A program made the translations under genes and the position numbers. 64,000 nucleotides of DNA from Mycolicibacterium rutilum (GTDB lineage Bacteria; Actinomycetota; Actinomycetes; Mycobacteriales; Mycobacteriaceae). Positions 45,329-54,717 of this stretch are shown here, in pieces; the stretch's first letter is position 1, and every line of letters starts with the position of its first letter. The notes under the pieces were generated by a model. That model had not been told where the DNA came from. It ran no database searches and saw nothing but the letters and a program-made list of their open reading frames with translations. The stretch lies in the NCBI RefSeq assembly GCF_900108565.1, contig NZ_LT629971.1:558001-622000 (forward strand). Reading direction: 5' to 3'.

Positions 45329-45793
45329 CTAACCGGTGACCACCACGACCACGCCCGGCGGTTGCTCGGCGAGTGCGGGCACCCGCGGTTCGACCGGTGC
45401 TTCGAGCAGTCTGCCCACCTCCTCGGCGGCCTCACGCTCGCCGGGGGCATCGGAGAAGTACACCGTCGTCGCGGTCACGTCCGGCAGTTCGAGGTTGCCG
45501 GTGTCGGTGACGTTCCAGCCGGCGTCGCGCAGCCGGTTGGCGGCGCCTTCGGCCGCGCCCTGCACGGTCGAGATGTTGAACACCCGCACCTCGGCCCGCT
45601 CCGGTTCGGCCTCCGCCGGGGCACTGGTCGGGGTGCTGGTGACCGTGGAGGTGGCGATCGGTGACTGCGCGTCGGCATCGTCGTCGTCGGAGCCCATCGC
45701 CTGGAAACCCACCAACAGGAACACCACGCCCAGAAACAGCAGCACCATGACCATGGCGCGCAGGGGCAGACCGGACGAGTCTCGCTGGTTCAT
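45329..45793 (-). CDS. virR: LytR C-terminal domain membrane protein VirR
   Basis: 154 residues. A single transmembrane helix at about 14-31 is followed by a Ser/Thr/Pro/Ala linker and a LytR_C domain ([27 protein letters not shown]). By domain architecture and position between the sodC and DUF3263 genes it corresponds to Rv0431 (VirR), linked to vesicle release and cell-wall integrity. The ATG at 45793 matches the family N-terminus; the frame upstream overlaps the DUF3263 gene. Confidence 0.9.
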   Translation of the reverse strand: MNQRDSSGLPLRAMVMVLLFLGVVFLLVGFQAMGSDDDDADAQSPIATSTVTSTPTSAPAEAEPERAEVRVFNISTVQGAAEGAANRLRDAGWNVTDTGNLELPDVTATTVYFSDAPGEREAAEEVGRLLEAPVEPRVPALAEQPPGVVVVVTG

Positions 45794-45837
45794 TGCGCCC
45801 ACCTTATCGACCGGGCCCGCAGGCCTGGCGGAGAACC

Positions 45838-46146
45838 TCAGGTGACGTCGAAGCCGAGGCGGCGCGCCGCCCGCGCCTTCTGCCTGCTGGCCCGGAGCCG
45901 ACGCAACCGCTTGACCAGCATCGGATCGGCCGCGAGTGCCTCGGGCCGGTCGACGAGCGCGTTGAGCACCTGGTAGTAGCGGGTGGCCGACATCGAGAAC
46001 AGCTCTTTGATGGCGTCTTCTTTGGAGCCGGCGTACTTCCACCACTGTCGCTCGAAGGCGAGAATGTCGTGCTCGCGCCGGGTCAGTCCGTCGGAGAGTT
46101 CAGAGTTGTCCCCGGATTGCTCAGTCCGCGCGATCGCGCCGTCCAT
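45838..46146 (-). CDS. DUF3263 protein (Rv0430-type)
   Basis: 102 residues, small, basic and helical. The core LTRREHDILAFERQWWKYAGSKEDAIKELFSMSATRYYQVLNALVDRP resembles a helix-turn-helix, so DNA binding is likely though unproven. First gene of the leftward operon with virR and sodC. The ATG at 46146 gives the length I recall for Rv0430; an upstream ATG at 46182 (MSFKLSEG) is possible. Confidence 0.88.
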   Translation of the reverse strand: MDGAIARTEQSGDNSELSDGLTRREHDILAFERQWWKYAGSKEDAIKELFSMSATRYYQVLNALVDRPEALAADPMLVKRLRRLRASRQKARAARRLGFDVT

Positions 46147-46282
46147 CTGGCTCTTGGACCCTTCCGACAACTTGAATGACATCGCTGTGGTTCGGCGCTC
46201 ATTCAACCACGGGTTGGGCTGATGAGCGGTCCGACATGCCCGCGAGTCGGGCAGCGGAGATTGCCGACTTAAGATTTTCCGC

Positions 46283-46876
46283 ATGGCCGTCGTTCCGATC
46301 CGCATCGTAGGAGATCCCGTCCTGCACACCGCCACCGAGCCGGTGCCCGTCGGGGACGACGGTTCCCTGCCGCCCGACCTCGCGGACCTCATCACCGATC
46401 TCTACGACACGATGGACGCGGCGAACGGCGTCGGCCTGGCCGCCAACCAGATCGGGGTGGCCAAGCGGGTGTTCGTCTACGACTGCGCGGAGGTGCGCGG
46501 CCGGCTGACCCGTCGGCGCGGCGTGGTGGTCAACCCGGTGCTGGAGACCTCCGAGGTGCCCGAGACCATGCCCGTCCCCGATGACGACGACGAAGGTTGC
46601 CTGTCGGTGCCGGGCGAGTCGTTCCCGACGGGCCGCGCGACGTGGGCGAAGGTGACGGGCCTGGACGCCGACGGCACCCCGATCACGCTCGAGGGCACCG
46701 ACCTGTTCGCGCGGATGCTGCAGCACGAGACCGGCCACCTCGACGGGTTCCTGTACCTGGACCGGTTGGTCGGCAGGCATGCGCGCAGCGCCAAGAAGGC
46801 GGTGAAGTCGCACGGGTGGGGTGTGCCGGGGTTGTCGTGGATGCCCGGCAAGGACCCCGACCCGTTCGGTCACTGA
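46283..46876 (+). CDS. def: Peptide deformylase
   Basis: 197 residues; removes the N-formyl group from new proteins. All three motifs are intact: GVGLAANQ (49-56), EGCLSVP with metal ligand Cys106, and QHETGHLDG with His148, Glu149 and His152. The extended loop with PDDDDEG is somewhat acidic. A -10-like TAAGAT lies at 46270-46275, eight bases before the ATG. Its TGA shares one base with the next ATG. Confidence 0.96.
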   Translation: MAVVPIRIVGDPVLHTATEPVPVGDDGSLPPDLADLITDLYDTMDAANGVGLAANQIGVAKRVFVYDCAEVRGRLTRRRGVVVNPVLETSEVPETMPVPDDDDEGCLSVPGESFPTGRATWAKVTGLDADGTPITLEGTDLFARMLQHETGHLDGFLYLDRLVGRHARSAKKAVKSHGWGVPGLSWMPGKDPDPFGH

Positions 46877-47766
46877 TGCAGGTGCCGCCGGCCGGGACGC
46901 GGGTGATCATCCGGTACCGGTTGCCCGCCGGCTCCGAGCCGCCGCTGACCGATGTCATCGGCCACCTGCTCGCCGACTATCCGAAACTGCAGGTTCGCAC
47001 CAAACACGGCGAGATCGTCGACGTCGATCCCGCCGATGTCGTCGTGCTCAAGGCGTTGCCCCCGAAAACGGTGCGCACCGCCGACATCCGCAAACTCGAG
47101 TACGCCGCCGCGCTCGCGTGGCCGGGCCTGGAGCGCCGGTGGGTCGACGGCTGGCTGCTACGGGCCGCCAACGGACACACCCACCGCGGCAACTCGGCGG
47201 TGCCGCTGGGTTTCGACGCCGACGCCTCGGCGATCCCGACGATCATCGACTTCTACGCCGAGCGCGGGCTCACCCCGTGGTTGTCGCTGCCCGACCGGTT
47301 GTTCCGTCCACCCGAACGCCCGCCGCACCTCGAAACCGTCGTGATGGCAATCGAATTGGACGGCCCGCCGGAGGCGAGCGGGGTGCTGCTCGCCGGCTCA
47401 CCCGATGCCGAGTGGCTGCGTCTGCTGCAGCGTGAGTTGCCCGTCGAGGTGCTGACCGCGGTCGTCGACGGGGAGGTCGTGTTCGCGACGGTCCCGGGTG
47501 CCGGCGTCGGGCGCGCTGCGGTCACCACGGCGCCCGACGGTGGGCGCTGGGTGGGCCTGTCGTCGGTGCGGGTGGACGAGGCGGCCCGCGGCCGCGGCGT
47601 CGCCCGGCGGTTGTGTACGGCACTGCTGGCGTGGGGCGTCGAGAGCGGCGCGACCCGCGGGTACGTGCAGGTGCTGGCCGACAACGCGGTGGCGCTGCAC
47701 CTGTACGAGTCGATGGGTTTCGTCCCGCAGCACCGCAGCCGCTATCTCGACGCTCGTAGCCTGTAG
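46876..47766 (+). CDS. GNAT-family N-acetyltransferase
   Basis: 296 residues, counterpart of Rv0428c. The N-terminal 80 residues form a small RNA- or protein-binding-like domain (VIIRYRLPAGSEPPLTDVIGHLL). The C-terminal GNAT fold has the acetyl-CoA loop VDEAARGRGVARRLC and the ending LHLYESMGFVPQHRSRYL. The acceptor is unknown. One-base overlap with def and a 3-bp gap to xthA. Confidence 0.92.
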   Translation: MQVPPAGTRVIIRYRLPAGSEPPLTDVIGHLLADYPKLQVRTKHGEIVDVDPADVVVLKALPPKTVRTADIRKLEYAAALAWPGLERRWVDGWLLRAANGHTHRGNSAVPLGFDADASAIPTIIDFYAERGLTPWLSLPDRLFRPPERPPHLETVVMAIELDGPPEASGVLLAGSPDAEWLRLLQRELPVEVLTAVVDGEVVFATVPGAGVGRAAVTTAPDGGRWVGLSSVRVDEAARGRGVARRLCTALLAWGVESGATRGYVQVLADNAVALHLYESMGFVPQHRSRYLDARSL

Positions 47767-47769
47767 GCC

Positions 47770-48585
47770 ATGCGCATCGCGACCTGGAACGTCAACTCGA
47801 TCCGCGCCCGGGTCGAACGTGTCACCGACTGGCTGCAGCGCGCCGACGTCGACGTGTTGGCGATGCAGGAGACCAAGTGCTCCGACGAACAGTTCCCGGT
47901 CATGCCGTTCCTCGCGGCGGGCTACGAGGTGGCGCACTGCGGGTTCAACCAGTGGAACGGGGTGGCGATCGCGTCGCGGGTCGGCATCGACAATGTCGAG
48001 GTCGGCTTCGACGGTCAGCCGACGTGGAGCGACAAGCCCGAGGTGGAGGCGGCCGCGGAGGCCCGCGCACTGGGGGCCACCTGCAACGGCGTGCGGGTGT
48101 GGAGTCTCTACGTGCCCAACGGCCGCTTCGTCGGCTCCCCGCACTATGCGTACAAGTTGGAATGGCTTGCCGCGCTGCGTGATACCGCGCACAAGTGGGT
48201 GTCCGACGAGCCGTCCGCGCCGATCGCGCTCGTTGGCGACTGGAACATCGCACCCACCGACGAGGACGTGTGGAGCGTCGATTTCTACCAGAACAGCACG
48301 CATGTCACCGCACCGGAGCGCGCGGCGTTCGACGCGATCGTCGAGGCCGGATTCACCGACGTGGTGCGGCCGTTCACCCCCGGCCCCGCGGTGTTCACGT
48401 ACTGGGATTACACGCAGCTGCGGTTCCCGAAGAACCGCGGCATGCGGATCGACTTCATCCTCGGCTCACCCGCATTCGCACAGCGCGTCGCGCACGGCGA
48501 GATCGTCCGCGACGAACGCAAGAGCGGCAAGGACCGCATCGGGTCGCCCAGCGACCACGCCCCTGTGCTGGTCGAACTGACGTAG
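47770..48585 (+). CDS. xthA: Exodeoxyribonuclease III
   Basis: 271-residue AP endonuclease/3'-5' exonuclease of the ExoIII class for base-excision repair. Active-site motifs: TWNVNS (Asn7), MQETKC (Glu34), VGDWNIAPTDEDVW, and the final SDHAPV with Asp-His. Third gene of the def operon. The neighbourhood matches Rv0427c. Confidence 0.95.
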   Translation: MRIATWNVNSIRARVERVTDWLQRADVDVLAMQETKCSDEQFPVMPFLAAGYEVAHCGFNQWNGVAIASRVGIDNVEVGFDGQPTWSDKPEVEAAAEARALGATCNGVRVWSLYVPNGRFVGSPHYAYKLEWLAALRDTAHKWVSDEPSAPIALVGDWNIAPTDEDVWSVDFYQNSTHVTAPERAAFDAIVEAGFTDVVRPFTPGPAVFTYWDYTQLRFPKNRGMRIDFILGSPAFAQRVAHGEIVRDERKSGKDRIGSPSDHAPVLVELT

Positions 48586-48621
48586 CCCGGACATGTCGGA
48601 CGGCCGTGGCATGATGAGGTC

Positions 48622-50217
48622 ATGGTCGAACATACGTTCGAACCCGCCGATCCCGGGGTCAGCCTCGCCGTCATCGAAGAGACGCACCGCGAGGAGTCGA
48701 AACTGATGGCACGCCAGATGGTGGCAGTCGCCGACCTGCTGGCGATCCGGACCAGCGAGGCCGAGGGCATCGATCCCGACCCCGGTTGGTCGATGGTCAC
48801 CGGCTTCACCCGGACCACCGCGGAGGTGGGCGCCGCGCTGAACCTGGCGCCCGTGGAGGCCAGCAAGCTGGTGGCGTGTGCCGAGGCGCTCGACGCCCGG
48901 CTGCCGAAGATCTTCGCGCTGCTGGCGGACGGCCGCATCGACTTTCCGAGCGTGCGCTGCATCGTCACCCGCACTGAGCTCGTCGACGACGGACTGATCG
49001 GTCAGGTCGACGAGGCGTTGGCGGAGCGCATCGGCCGCTGGCAGACATGGTCGCGCACGCGACTCGTCACCACCGTGGACAGCGTGGTGCACAAGGTCGA
49101 CCCGGAAGCCGCCAAGGAGCGCCGTGCCCGCGCCGACGGGGACCGGTACGTCAGCACCACGGCTCAGCCCGACGGAACCGCACGACTCCGGGGACGAATC
49201 TCGGCCACCGCGGCCGCCGCCTTCGAGCAGCGGATATCTGCGATGGTTAATTTGTTGTGCCCCAACGACCCCCGCACGATGGATCAGCGCCGCGCCGACG
49301 CGTTCGCCGCGGTGATGGCGGGCCGCAACCTGGTGTGTGATTGCGGCAGCGACGAATGCCCGACGCGCACGGAGGATACCGAGCAGAGCCGTGGGGTGCT
49401 CGCGGTCATCAACGTGATCGCCACCGACACGACCGTCAGCGGTGAGAGCGAGCAGCCGGGGTATCTCGAGGGTTACGGGGTCATCGGCGCAGATGTGGTC
49501 CGCGAGATCGCCCAGGACGCCGCGATTCGGCCGTGCGAGCAGCCGACCGTGACCGAGGCTCAGGCGCACAGGTACCAGCCCACTGCGGCGACGGCGCGAT
49601 GGGTGCGGCAGCGGGATCTGACGTGCCGGTTCCCCGGATGTGATCGCAAGGCGAGCATCTGCGACCTCGACCACACCACGCCGTTCAATCATGCGGATCC
49701 GGCGTCCGGCGGGTTGACGGTGCCCTGGGGGTTGGCCGCGTATTGCCGTGAGCACCATCGGCTGAAGACCTTCGTCAGCGGGTCCAACGGCTGGCGTGAC
49801 GAGCAGCTCGCCGACGGCACGATCGTATGGACCTCGCCGACGGGTCGTGAGTACCGCACGACGCCGATCGGTGCAGAGTTGTTTCCGCAGATGCGCCCGG
49901 CATGCGGGGAGCCGACGCCGCGGAAGCGCAGTCGGCAGCGCGAGCGCAAAACGCGGGTGAAGTACCTGCGAAGGAAACTTGCTGTGCAGCGTCCCGTCAA
50001 CGCCGCCCAGCGCAGGCTGGACTATGCCCGCAAGCGGGAGATCGAGCATCGCAAGTGGCGCAATCAATCTCGCCGATTTCTGATTCTCTTCAAGGGGAAC
50101 GAGCCCAGCAAGAGCCCCTTCGCCACCTGGATCAACGAGCCGTTCGAGCCCGAGGAGCTGCCGCCGGACTGGCGACCACCACCACTGCCGCCGATACCGG
50201 ATGATCCCCCGTTCTGA
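48622..50217 (+). CDS. 13E12/DUF222-type HNH endonuclease protein
   Basis: 531 residues. A DUF222 helical region (about 1-330) is followed by an HNH motif: CRFPGCDRKASICDLDHTTPFNHADP and a late YCREHHRLK. The C-terminal tail is basic, then Pro-rich. This is the REP13E12 family, present in many copies in mycobacterial genomes and used as a phage integration site in M. tuberculosis. The gene marks the border of the core region. Its last 86 bp overlap wecB in convergent orientation. Confidence 0.9.
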   Translation: MVEHTFEPADPGVSLAVIEETHREESKLMARQMVAVADLLAIRTSEAEGIDPDPGWSMVTGFTRTTAEVGAALNLAPVEASKLVACAEALDARLPKIFALLADGRIDFPSVRCIVTRTELVDDGLIGQVDEALAERIGRWQTWSRTRLVTTVDSVVHKVDPEAAKERRARADGDRYVSTTAQPDGTARLRGRISATAAAAFEQRISAMVNLLCPNDPRTMDQRRADAFAAVMAGRNLVCDCGSDECPTRTEDTEQSRGVLAVINVIATDTTVSGESEQPGYLEGYGVIGADVVREIAQDAAIRPCEQPTVTEAQAHRYQPTAATARWVRQRDLTCRFPGCDRKASICDLDHTTPFNHADPASGGLTVPWGLAAYCREHHRLKTFVSGSNGWRDEQLADGTIVWTSPTGREYRTTPIGAELFPQMRPACGEPTPRKRSRQRERKTRVKYLRRKLAVQRPVNAAQRRLDYARKREIEHRKWRNQSRRFLILFKGNEPSKSPFATWINEPFEPEELPPDWRPPPLPPIPDDPPF

Positions 50218-51334
50218 CCGGGGTCAGCAGCTGTCTCACCGCGGCGGCGGCCCGCTTGCCCGCGTGCCCGTCGCCGAACGGGTTGCGCTGTTGTGGGACA
50301 TCGACGCGGCGTTGCGCCAGGCGCCGTGCGGCCTCGCGGCGGATCGTCGCACGGTCGGTGCCGACCAGCACCGCACATCCGGCGTCGATGGCTTCCCGCC
50401 GCTCGGTGGTGTTGCGCAGCACCAGCACGGGGACGCCGAAGCTCGGCGCCTCCTCCTGGATCCCGCCGGAGTCGCTCAGCACAAGCGCTGAAAGCTCCAG
50501 TGTCCGAATCAGATCGGGATAGTCGAGTGGAGCGGTGATGTGCATGCGCGGCTCGTCGCCGAGCACAGCCTCCACCTCACCGCGCACCACCGGGTTGGGA
50601 TGTGCCGGCAGGACCGCGACAAGATCGGGATGCGCGGCGAGCACATCGCGCACTGCGTGCAGCACCGAACGCAACGGTTCTCCCCACGACTCGCGGCGGT
50701 GGACGGTGACGAGCATCAGCCGGGCGCCGGCCGCGACCTGTTCTTCGACGACCCGCAGCACCGGCACACCGAACGGGCGCACCCGGCCCGCGATCGCGAG
50801 CACCGCGTCCACCACGGTGTTGCCGATGACGTGGATATGTTCTGCCGCAACACCTTCGGCGCGCAGGTTGGCCGCGGCGCGCGGCGTCGGCGCCAGGTGC
50901 AGCGCCGCGATCTGCGCGATCATCCGCCGGTTGGCTTCTTCGGGGAACGGCGCCTGCAGATCGTGTGACCGCAGCCCGGCTTCCAGGTGCACCACCGGCA
51001 CCCCGTTCCAGAACGCGGTCAGCGCGCCCACCAGCGCGCTGGTGGTGTCGCCCTGGACGACGACCGCTGACGGCATCCGCTGTCGCATCACGTCGTCGAG
51101 CTTGTGCGTCAACTGCGAAACGAGTTCGGCCTGCGTTCCGGTGAGGCGCTCGGGTTCGAGCACCAGGCCCGGTGTCAGCCCGAACGCCGCCAGCGCCTGG
51201 TCGAACATCGTCGGGTGCTGGCCGGTGCCGACGACGACCGGTGCGGCCCAACTCTGGTCGAGGGCCAGCGCGAGCGGCGCGAGTTTGACCGCTTCGGGGC
51301 GGGTGCCGCCGATCAGCCAAACCTCCGGAACCAT
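50132..51334 (-). CDS. wecB: UDP-N-acetylglucosamine 2-epimerase (non-hydrolysing)
   Basis: 400 residues. WecB motifs: GGTRPEAVKLAPL (8-20), VQGDTTSALV, HLEAGLRSHDLQAPFPEEANRR, TVHRRES and SDSGGIQEEAP. It converts UDP-GlcNAc to UDP-ManNAc. The C-terminal 30 residues are Val/Ala/Pro-rich, unlike the family, and derive from the overlap with the HNH gene. Last gene of the leftward polysaccharide operon; it supplies the donor for the WecG/TagA enzyme encoded at 56144. Confidence 0.94.
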   Translation of the reverse strand: MVPEVWLIGGTRPEAVKLAPLALALDQSWAAPVVVGTGQHPTMFDQALAAFGLTPGLVLEPERLTGTQAELVSQLTHKLDDVMRQRMPSAVVVQGDTTSALVGALTAFWNGVPVVHLEAGLRSHDLQAPFPEEANRRMIAQIAALHLAPTPRAAANLRAEGVAAEHIHVIGNTVVDAVLAIAGRVRPFGVPVLRVVEEQVAAGARLMLVTVHRRESWGEPLRSVLHAVRDVLAAHPDLVAVLPAHPNPVVRGEVEAVLGDEPRMHITAPLDYPDLIRTLELSALVLSDSGGIQEEAPSFGVPVLVLRNTTERREAIDAGCAVLVGTDRATIRREAARRLAQRRVDVPQQRNPFGDGHAGKRAAAAVRQLLTPVRTGDHPVSAAVVVVASPAAAPRARTAR

Positions 51335-51344
51335 CACGGGTCGC

Positions 51345-52373
51345 CTACCCCGCCGCCCGCGCGCCGAGCGAGGACGCCCACCACTTCGCGACGACCTGCT
51401 GCGCCGGCTTCCCGGCGATCGACGTGTCCAGTGCGGTTCCGCCGCGACGCGGGGCGACGGCCCACGTCCAGAAGAACACACCGGCGCACCAGGCTTGACC
51501 GGTGAAGGTGGCCAGGAATGCTTCGTAACCGGCGGCCTGCTCATCCGGCGCGGGTCGGCGGCTGATCGTGCCGTCCCATGGCGCGGTGGCCGCACCATGC
51601 TGGCTCGGAAACCCGGTCTCGGTGAACAGGATTCGTCGGCCGGTCATTTCGGCGAAGGCCGCGAGTTCGGTTCGCCGGCTGTCGAGCGCGCGCCGGAGCT
51701 CCGGCACATCGGTGGTCGGTTCGGTGGTCAGCGACCAGTAGGCGTCGATGCCGACGAGGTCGACCGCGTCCCAGAACGCGACGCGGCGGTACTCGTCGTG
51801 GTTGGCCGCGTACACCAGCGGACCCGAGAATGCTTGCCGCACGCCCGCGATGACCGCCAGCCATGCGGGCCGGTCACCGCTGACGCCGCGTAACTCGGTG
51901 CCGACCGCCAACTGGTCGACCGAGAGTTCGGCCGCGAGTGCGGCGTAGTGCGTGATGAAGCCGCGGTATGCCGAGAACCAGGCTGTCCGGTCGGCAGGGT
52001 CGATCCGGTTGCGGTCCGAGCCGTCGGCCACGTCGACGTGCGGTTTGAGCAACACCTTCAGGCCGTGGCCCCTGGCCAGCGCCACCACCGCGCGAATGTC
52101 GTCGTCGGCGACGGTGCTGGACGCCGGACTGATCACCGACGCCGTGCGGGTGCCCTGATACCAGGTCGGCACGATCTGTACCCAGTTTGCGCCCGCCGCA
52201 GCCATTTTCGTGAGCGCTTCGCCGGTCGACGGGTCGGTGTATCCATGCTTGTCCCAGGTCGGCAGGACCATGCCGCGCTGTACCGGTGCGGTGGTGATCG
52301 TCGGCTCGGCCGGTGTCGGCGCTGGAGCGCATCCGGCCACCAGGGCGAGCACGACCACGAGTGCCCGGATCAC
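51345..52373 (-). CDS. GH113-like glycosidase lipoprotein
   Basis: 342 residues. A very short n-region and lipobox LVAGC give a lipidated Cys15. The rest is a (beta/alpha)8 barrel of the GH-A clan: acid/base Glu160 in AVGTELRG and nucleophile Glu252 in LFTETGFPS, like GH113 mannanases. It probably trims or releases the glycan made by the locus, outside the membrane. The GTG at 52373 forms a GTGA overlap with the GT2 gene; ATG 52385 is an alternative. Confidence 0.85.
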   Translation of the reverse strand: MIRALVVVLALVAGCAPAPTPAEPTITTAPVQRGMVLPTWDKHGYTDPSTGEALTKMAAAGANWVQIVPTWYQGTRTASVISPASSTVADDDIRAVVALARGHGLKVLLKPHVDVADGSDRNRIDPADRTAWFSAYRGFITHYAALAAELSVDQLAVGTELRGVSGDRPAWLAVIAGVRQAFSGPLVYAANHDEYRRVAFWDAVDLVGIDAYWSLTTEPTTDVPELRRALDSRRTELAAFAEMTGRRILFTETGFPSQHGAATAPWDGTISRRPAPDEQAAGYEAFLATFTGQAWCAGVFFWTWAVAPRRGGTALDTSIAGKPAQQVVAKWWASSLGARAAG

Positions 52374-53326
52374 CGGGACGACCATTCGGGGTCGAGCATG
52401 GCCTCGCGCAGGGCCTCGCAGTAGGTCAGGTCCCACACCACGCTCATCGCGGCCATGCCGGCGCGGTCGGCACGCACGCCGTGCAGCAGTCGGCCGGCCC
52501 GCATGGCGGCGCGCGCTGCGTGTTGTCGGCCACCGGCAGTGCGGATCAGCGACCGGACCAGCCGCAGCGCCCAGTGTTTGTCCCGTAATTCGGCTTGCAC
52601 GGACGACAACCGGTCGGAATCGGCGTCGAGTCGGTCCATCAACACGTCGAAGCGCGCGCTCGCCGCGGGTATGCGTTGCCACGATTCGAGGGTCCGGTCG
52701 CTGTCGTGGAAGACGACGGCCTGCGCGTCGAAGACGAACCGGCAGCCGGCCCGACCGAGCCGGTAGCCGAGTTCCATGTCCTCCTGGCGGCGGAACCGCG
52801 CGTCGAAGCCGCCGACCGCGACGAAGTCCGCGCGGCGCAGCCCGACGTTGCCGGTGTAGAGGTGGTGCCAGGCAGCCGCGAGCGAGCCATCCGCCAGTCG
52901 CGCGTACTCGCGGGCCAGCCGGTCGGCGTCCCACTGGTTCCAGACCGCGAGCCGCTGACCCGGCGGCGACAGGATCGGGCCGAGGGACACCGACGACGAA
53001 TGGCGTTGCAACGCAGCGCGATGTCGCTCGATGAGCTGCGGAACGGCCAGACAATCGTCGTCGATCAACACGATGTCGCATGCGCTGGACGCTTCGATCC
53101 CGCGGTTGCGGCTCGGTCCGGGACCGCGTGCAGTGTCGTTGCGCAGGAATCGGATGTCCAGGTTTGCAGAGATGTTCGGCGGTACGGCGCTCTCCGCGGG
53201 TGTCGATCCGCCGTCGTCGACGACGACGACGCCGAAATCCGTTGCGGTCTGGCGGGTCAGCGCCGTGAGCGTGGCGGCCAGCTGAGTGGGCCGGTCGCGA
53301 GTCGGGATGATCACGTCGAGCGTCAT
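52370..53326 (-). CDS. Family 2 glycosyltransferase
   Basis: 318 residues. GT2 (GT-A fold) with VIIPTRDRPTQLAATLTAL, nucleotide-binding VVVVDDGGS and metal-binding LIDDDCLAV (Asp triplet), then GGFDARFRRQEDMELGYRL as the acceptor/catalytic region. It is soluble and cytosolic. The donor sugar is unknown. 4-nt overlaps on both sides. Confidence 0.92.
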   Translation of the reverse strand: MTLDVIIPTRDRPTQLAATLTALTRQTATDFGVVVVDDGGSTPAESAVPPNISANLDIRFLRNDTARGPGPSRNRGIEASSACDIVLIDDDCLAVPQLIERHRAALQRHSSSVSLGPILSPPGQRLAVWNQWDADRLAREYARLADGSLAAAWHHLYTGNVGLRRADFVAVGGFDARFRRQEDMELGYRLGRAGCRFVFDAQAVVFHDSDRTLESWQRIPAASARFDVLMDRLDADSDRLSSVQAELRDKHWALRLVRSLIRTAGGRQHAARAAMRAGRLLHGVRADRAGMAAMSVVWDLTYCEALREAMLDPEWSSR

Positions 53327-54717
53327 CGCGGCTCCCGCGAACAGCACACCGCAGCCAGGAAGCCCATCGCCGCGGTGATGCCGAGGACGTTGAACACCGG
53401 GAAGACGATGCAGATCACGAGCATCGCAACGAGCGACGCCTGGCTGCCGCGGCGCAGCGCGGCCCAGTCGGAGTCGTCGCGCACCCGGCGGCAGATCGCC
53501 GCCGCGATCAGCGCGACAACGAGGAGCGCGGCGGGTATGCCGATCTTCCAGGCCAGCCACAGATAACCGTTGTGCGCGAACGGGGTGGTCACGGTCGCGA
53601 ACGTGTCGCGCTGCCCCCACGTCACCGTCGCCCCGAAACCCGAACCGGCGAACGGCCTTTGGATGATGGCGTCGATGACGGCGCGCGACTCGACCAGCCG
53701 CGCCGTCACCGAGGTGTCGGTGGTGACCTGTCGGATCGACAGCAGCCGCTCCACCGCGGTGCGAGCCTGCCCGGGCGCCACCGCCGCCGCGACCACCATC
53801 AGGGTCAACCCGCCGACCGCCCACGGGACGCTTCGCCGGCGTCCCGCCGGCCCGGACAGCAGCGCGACGAGGACGCAGCCGATGGCCGTCGCCCCCCAGA
53901 GGCTGCGCTCGAACGTCAGCACCAGGCACATCCCGTTCAGGAGCAGGATCGTCGTCACCAGCGCCTGGACACGCATGTCGCGGTGGCGACCCGACAGCAC
54001 CACCGCCCAGGCGAGGATCACCGCCACGGGATAGGCGTACATTCCGCCCTGCAGTTGGCCGTGCCCCGAGGAGGTCAGGTCGACGCCCGGGCGGATACCG
54101 ACGTCGCCGGAAGTGGTGTAGCCGACCGACAGGAACCACTGCGCCAATCCCCAGAGCGCCAGCGCCAGAGCGATTCCCAGCATGGAGCGCTCGAGACGCT
54201 TGCGGGCCGTGGCGTCGTCGACCAGCGGGAGCGCCAACAGGAACGTGCCGCAGCCGAGGATCACCCGGCGCATCTCGTGGCCGGCCTCGCTCACCGACGC
54301 GCCGAGCGCACACCCCCACAGCAGGGCGACGGTCATGATCACCGCCACGGCCAGACCGGCCAGGACGCGCCGGTCCAGCAGTTGCCGTCCGCGTAGGAGC
54401 AGTGCCGCCACCCGGATCAGACCGAGCAGCATCAGCACGTCAACGACCAACAGCCCCGGCCGATCTCGCCCGCCGAACACCGCGAACGAGTCCTGAACCT
54501 CGAACGGCACCAGCACGGTCACCGCCAGCAGCACCGTCAGCGACGCGACCGGCGCGGCGAACGCCAGCGGCACCAGGATGGATACGGCCGCCACCGTCCA
54601 CGGCGCGACCGGCAGCGCGGCGCCGAAGACCAGGGCGGCGAGGCACGCGATGGTGACCAGCGGTGCGGTCGGCCTCGGCAGCGGCACTGCGGCGGGCGCG
54701 TCGCGCGTGGGAATCAT
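53323..54717 (-). CDS. O-antigen ligase/Wzy-type polymerase
   Basis: 464 residues with about 11-12 helices and a large outer loop before the last helices. The family core includes LTFERSLWGATAIG, GFGATVTWGQRD and PFAHNGYLWLAWKIG (a conserved His near the end of the loop). It is either the polymerase or the ligase of the pathway; no second candidate is in the window, so polymerase (Wzy) is favoured. ATGA overlaps on both sides. Confidence 0.88.
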   Translation of the reverse strand: MIPTRDAPAAVPLPRPTAPLVTIACLAALVFGAALPVAPWTVAAVSILVPLAFAAPVASLTVLLAVTVLVPFEVQDSFAVFGGRDRPGLLVVDVLMLLGLIRVAALLLRGRQLLDRRVLAGLAVAVIMTVALLWGCALGASVSEAGHEMRRVILGCGTFLLALPLVDDATARKRLERSMLGIALALALWGLAQWFLSVGYTTSGDVGIRPGVDLTSSGHGQLQGGMYAYPVAVILAWAVVLSGRHRDMRVQALVTTILLLNGMCLVLTFERSLWGATAIGCVLVALLSGPAGRRRSVPWAVGGLTLMVVAAAVAPGQARTAVERLLSIRQVTTDTSVTARLVESRAVIDAIIQRPFAGSGFGATVTWGQRDTFATVTTPFAHNGYLWLAWKIGIPAALLVVALIAAAICRRVRDDSDWAALRRGSQASLVAMLVICIVFPVFNVLGITAAMGFLAAVCCSREPR

